Source of the DNA: Marinosulfonomonas sp.
GTDB taxonomy: Bacteria; Pseudomonadota; Alphaproteobacteria; Rhodobacterales; Rhodobacteraceae
DNA length: 6,232 bases
NCBI GenBank assembly: GCA_015494385.1
Contig: WGBJ01000017.1
Span: 1 to 6,232 of the forward strand
Reading direction: 5' to 3'
Position 1 is the first letter of the stretch. Each line of letters opens with the position of its first letter. Below the pieces are notes generated by a model. It did no database searches. It was not told where the DNA came from and was given only the letters and a program-made list of their open reading frames with translations. A program made the position numbers and the translations under genes. This document shows, one piece after another, positions 5,320 to 6,232 of this stretch.

Positions 5320-5649
5320 TTACGCCAGCCCCGGTTCGTCCAGCAGGTGACGGCCCTGTTTGTCCTCGACCTCGATCACCCACAGATCGGGATCAAAGGA
5401 TTTCTGCCGCTGGATCGACATATCCACCTCGGCCTCGGAACCGGCGGCCATGCCGATCCATGCGCGTTGCCCTTTTTCCAGATCGAACGAGCGTTCAAAC
5501 GCCTGTGCGTTGCCGTCCAGTGTGTTGACTTTGATCATCACCGCCCCCGCTGTCAGATCGCCCTTCTGGGTGACAAACGCGGGGATATTGGCCAGATTCA
5601 AACGGTGTAGATAGGCCTGAACCCAGAATTCCGTGGTCAGCCGCGTCAC
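5320..5649 (-). CDS. DUF1491 family protein
   Basis: This is a 109-residue soluble protein. TEFWVQAYLHRLN (6-18) near the N-terminus, GAVMIKVNTLDG (35-46), and the closing SFDPDLWVIEVED (84-96) match the small alphaproteobacterial DUF1491 family; its molecular function is unknown. It starts with GTG, and that GTG overlaps the era stop as GTGA (complement of 5646-5649). The Shine-Dalgarno AAGGA (complement of 5659-5663) lies 9 bases upstream, inside era. This overlap predicts co-translation with era. Its fixed place between era and recO in this order is the main hint of a housekeeping role, perhaps in RNA or DNA metabolism, but that is inference from position only. Confidence 0.85.
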   Translation of the reverse strand: MTRLTTEFWVQAYLHRLNLANIPAFVTQKGDLTAGAVMIKVNTLDGNAQAFERSFDLEKGQRAWIGMAAGSEAEVDMSIQRQKSFDPDLWVIEVEDKQGRHLLDEPGLA

Positions 5650-6232
5650 GTGTTGCCATCCTTGAAATTCAACCCCATTTCGGAATAGCGCTCGGCCTCG
5701 TTCAGCCAGTTGGGGCGCACTTTGACTTGCAGGAACAGATGCACCTTGCGGCCCAGAAATTCCTCAAGTTCCTCGCGGGCGGCTTTGCCCACGGCCTTGA
5801 TGGTTTCGCCCTTGTGGCCCAGCAAAATCCCCTTGTGCCCGTCGCGCATCACATAGATCAGCTGGTCAATCTTGACCGAACCATCCTTGCGATCCTCCCA
5901 GTTTTCGGTTTCGACCGTCAGCTGGTAGGGCAATTCCTGATGCAGGCGCAACGTCAGCTTTTCGCGGGTGATTTCGGCGGCGATCATGCGCAGGGGCAGA
6001 TCGGCGATCTGGTCTTCGGGATAGAGCCACGGGCCTTTGGGCAATTCCGCCGCCAGCCATTTGCGCAGCGTATCCACGCCGTGGCCCTTTTCGGCGGAAA
6101 TCATAAAGGTTTCGGTGAAATCATAGAGATCATTCAATTCCTTGGTCAAGGCCAACAATTTATCGGCCTTTACCTTGTCGATCTTGTTGATGGCCAGCGC
6201 CACGGGGCGGCCACCGGCGCGTTCGTTCAGCG
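5646..6232 (-). CDS. era: GTPase Era, C-terminal part (N-terminus beyond window)
   Basis: The frame is open to the window edge, giving 194 complete codons. It begins within the G domain: NKID (G4, guanine specificity; complement of 6177-6188) and SAEKG (G5), 45-49 residues into the visible part. Then come the linker PEDQIADLP and the KH RNA-binding domain with its GHKG loop (GxxG; visible residues 138-141) and the final helix region LFLQVKVRPNWLN. Era binds the 3' end of 16S rRNA through the KH domain and couples GTP hydrolysis to 30S subunit maturation; it is usually essential. The Walker A (G1), G2 and G3 motifs are missing only because the window ends. A GTG at 6203 is a valine codon inside the gene, not its start. 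era is often preceded by rnc, expected just outside. Confidence 0.93.
   Translation of the reverse strand, partial: LNERAGGRPVALAINKIDKVKADKLLALTKELNDLYDFTETFMISAEKGHGVDTLRKWLAAELPKGPWLYPEDQIADLPLRMIAAEITREKLTLRLHQELPYQLTVETENWEDRKDGSVKIDQLIYVMRDGHKGILLGHKGETIKAVGKAAREELEEFLGRKVHLFLQVKVRPNWLNEAERYSEMGLNFKDGNT

Noticed and set aside
4984..5610. Long plus-strand open frame opposite recO and DUF1491
   Set aside because: It covers the antisense of two recognised genes, has no recognisable domain, and its composition is that expected of the complement of GC-rich codons.
5646..6203. Reading the Era frame as a 185-residue protein starting at GTG 6203
   Set aside because: The frame stays open to the window edge and the residues before 6203 (LNERAGGRP) continue the G domain; the codon is an internal valine before NKID.
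1..6232. Mobile element, defence system, CRISPR array or biosynthetic cluster
   Set aside because: No transposase, integrase, terminal repeats, spaced direct repeats, nuclease/toxin pairs or tRNA-associated junctions were found; the gene content is mostly core chromosomal.

Overview
The window looks like chromosomal DNA of an alphaproteobacterium, most probably a member of the Rhodobacterales (Roseobacter/Rhodobacter type). The evidence is a GC-rich, GCC/CTG/CGC-heavy coding style, the gene order era - DUF1491 - recO, a methylsuccinyl-CoA dehydrogenase-type acyl-CoA dehydrogenase, and a GC-rich intergenic block resembling a sequence that recurs in genomes of this order. Identification rests on reading the translations; no search was run.

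Layout. Positions 1-48 hold the tail of an unidentified plus-strand gene. Positions 160-1791 encode a 543-residue acyl-CoA dehydrogenase with a long N-terminal extension, called mcd of the ethylmalonyl-CoA pathway. Positions 1845-2177 encode a small zinc-ribbon protein of unknown role. Positions 2289-2774 and 2841-3320 are a tandem pair of paralogous, membrane-anchored, cytochrome c'-like monohaem proteins. A minus-strand alpha/beta hydrolase (3313-4017) converges on and overlaps the second cytochrome gene by 8 bp. A plus-strand META-domain lipoprotein (4099-4488) is divergent from the hydrolase. The right side is a minus-strand operon read leftwards: era (cut by the window edge), a DUF1491 gene overlapping it by 4 bp, and recO 12 bp further on.

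How the genes fit together. era-DUF1491-recO is a conserved housekeeping unit: ribosome maturation GTPase, uncharacterised partner, recombination mediator. mcd would serve assimilation of acetyl-CoA-yielding substrates (acetate, C2 or fatty-acid carbon) through the ethylmalonyl-CoA pathway; no other gene of that pathway is visible. The two cytochromes probably arose by local duplication and face the periplasm, but their electron partner is not visible. The other genes have no evident link to one another.

There is no gene-free stretch above 300 bases; the longest gaps are about 111 bp (49-159 and 2178-2288). I see no tRNA, rRNA, CRISPR, insertion sequence, phage gene or defence system. The less ordinary parts are the cytochrome pair, a cluster of short palindromes just upstream of it, hairpins placed directly on translation start or stop sites, and the repeat-like block between the lipoprotein gene and recO.
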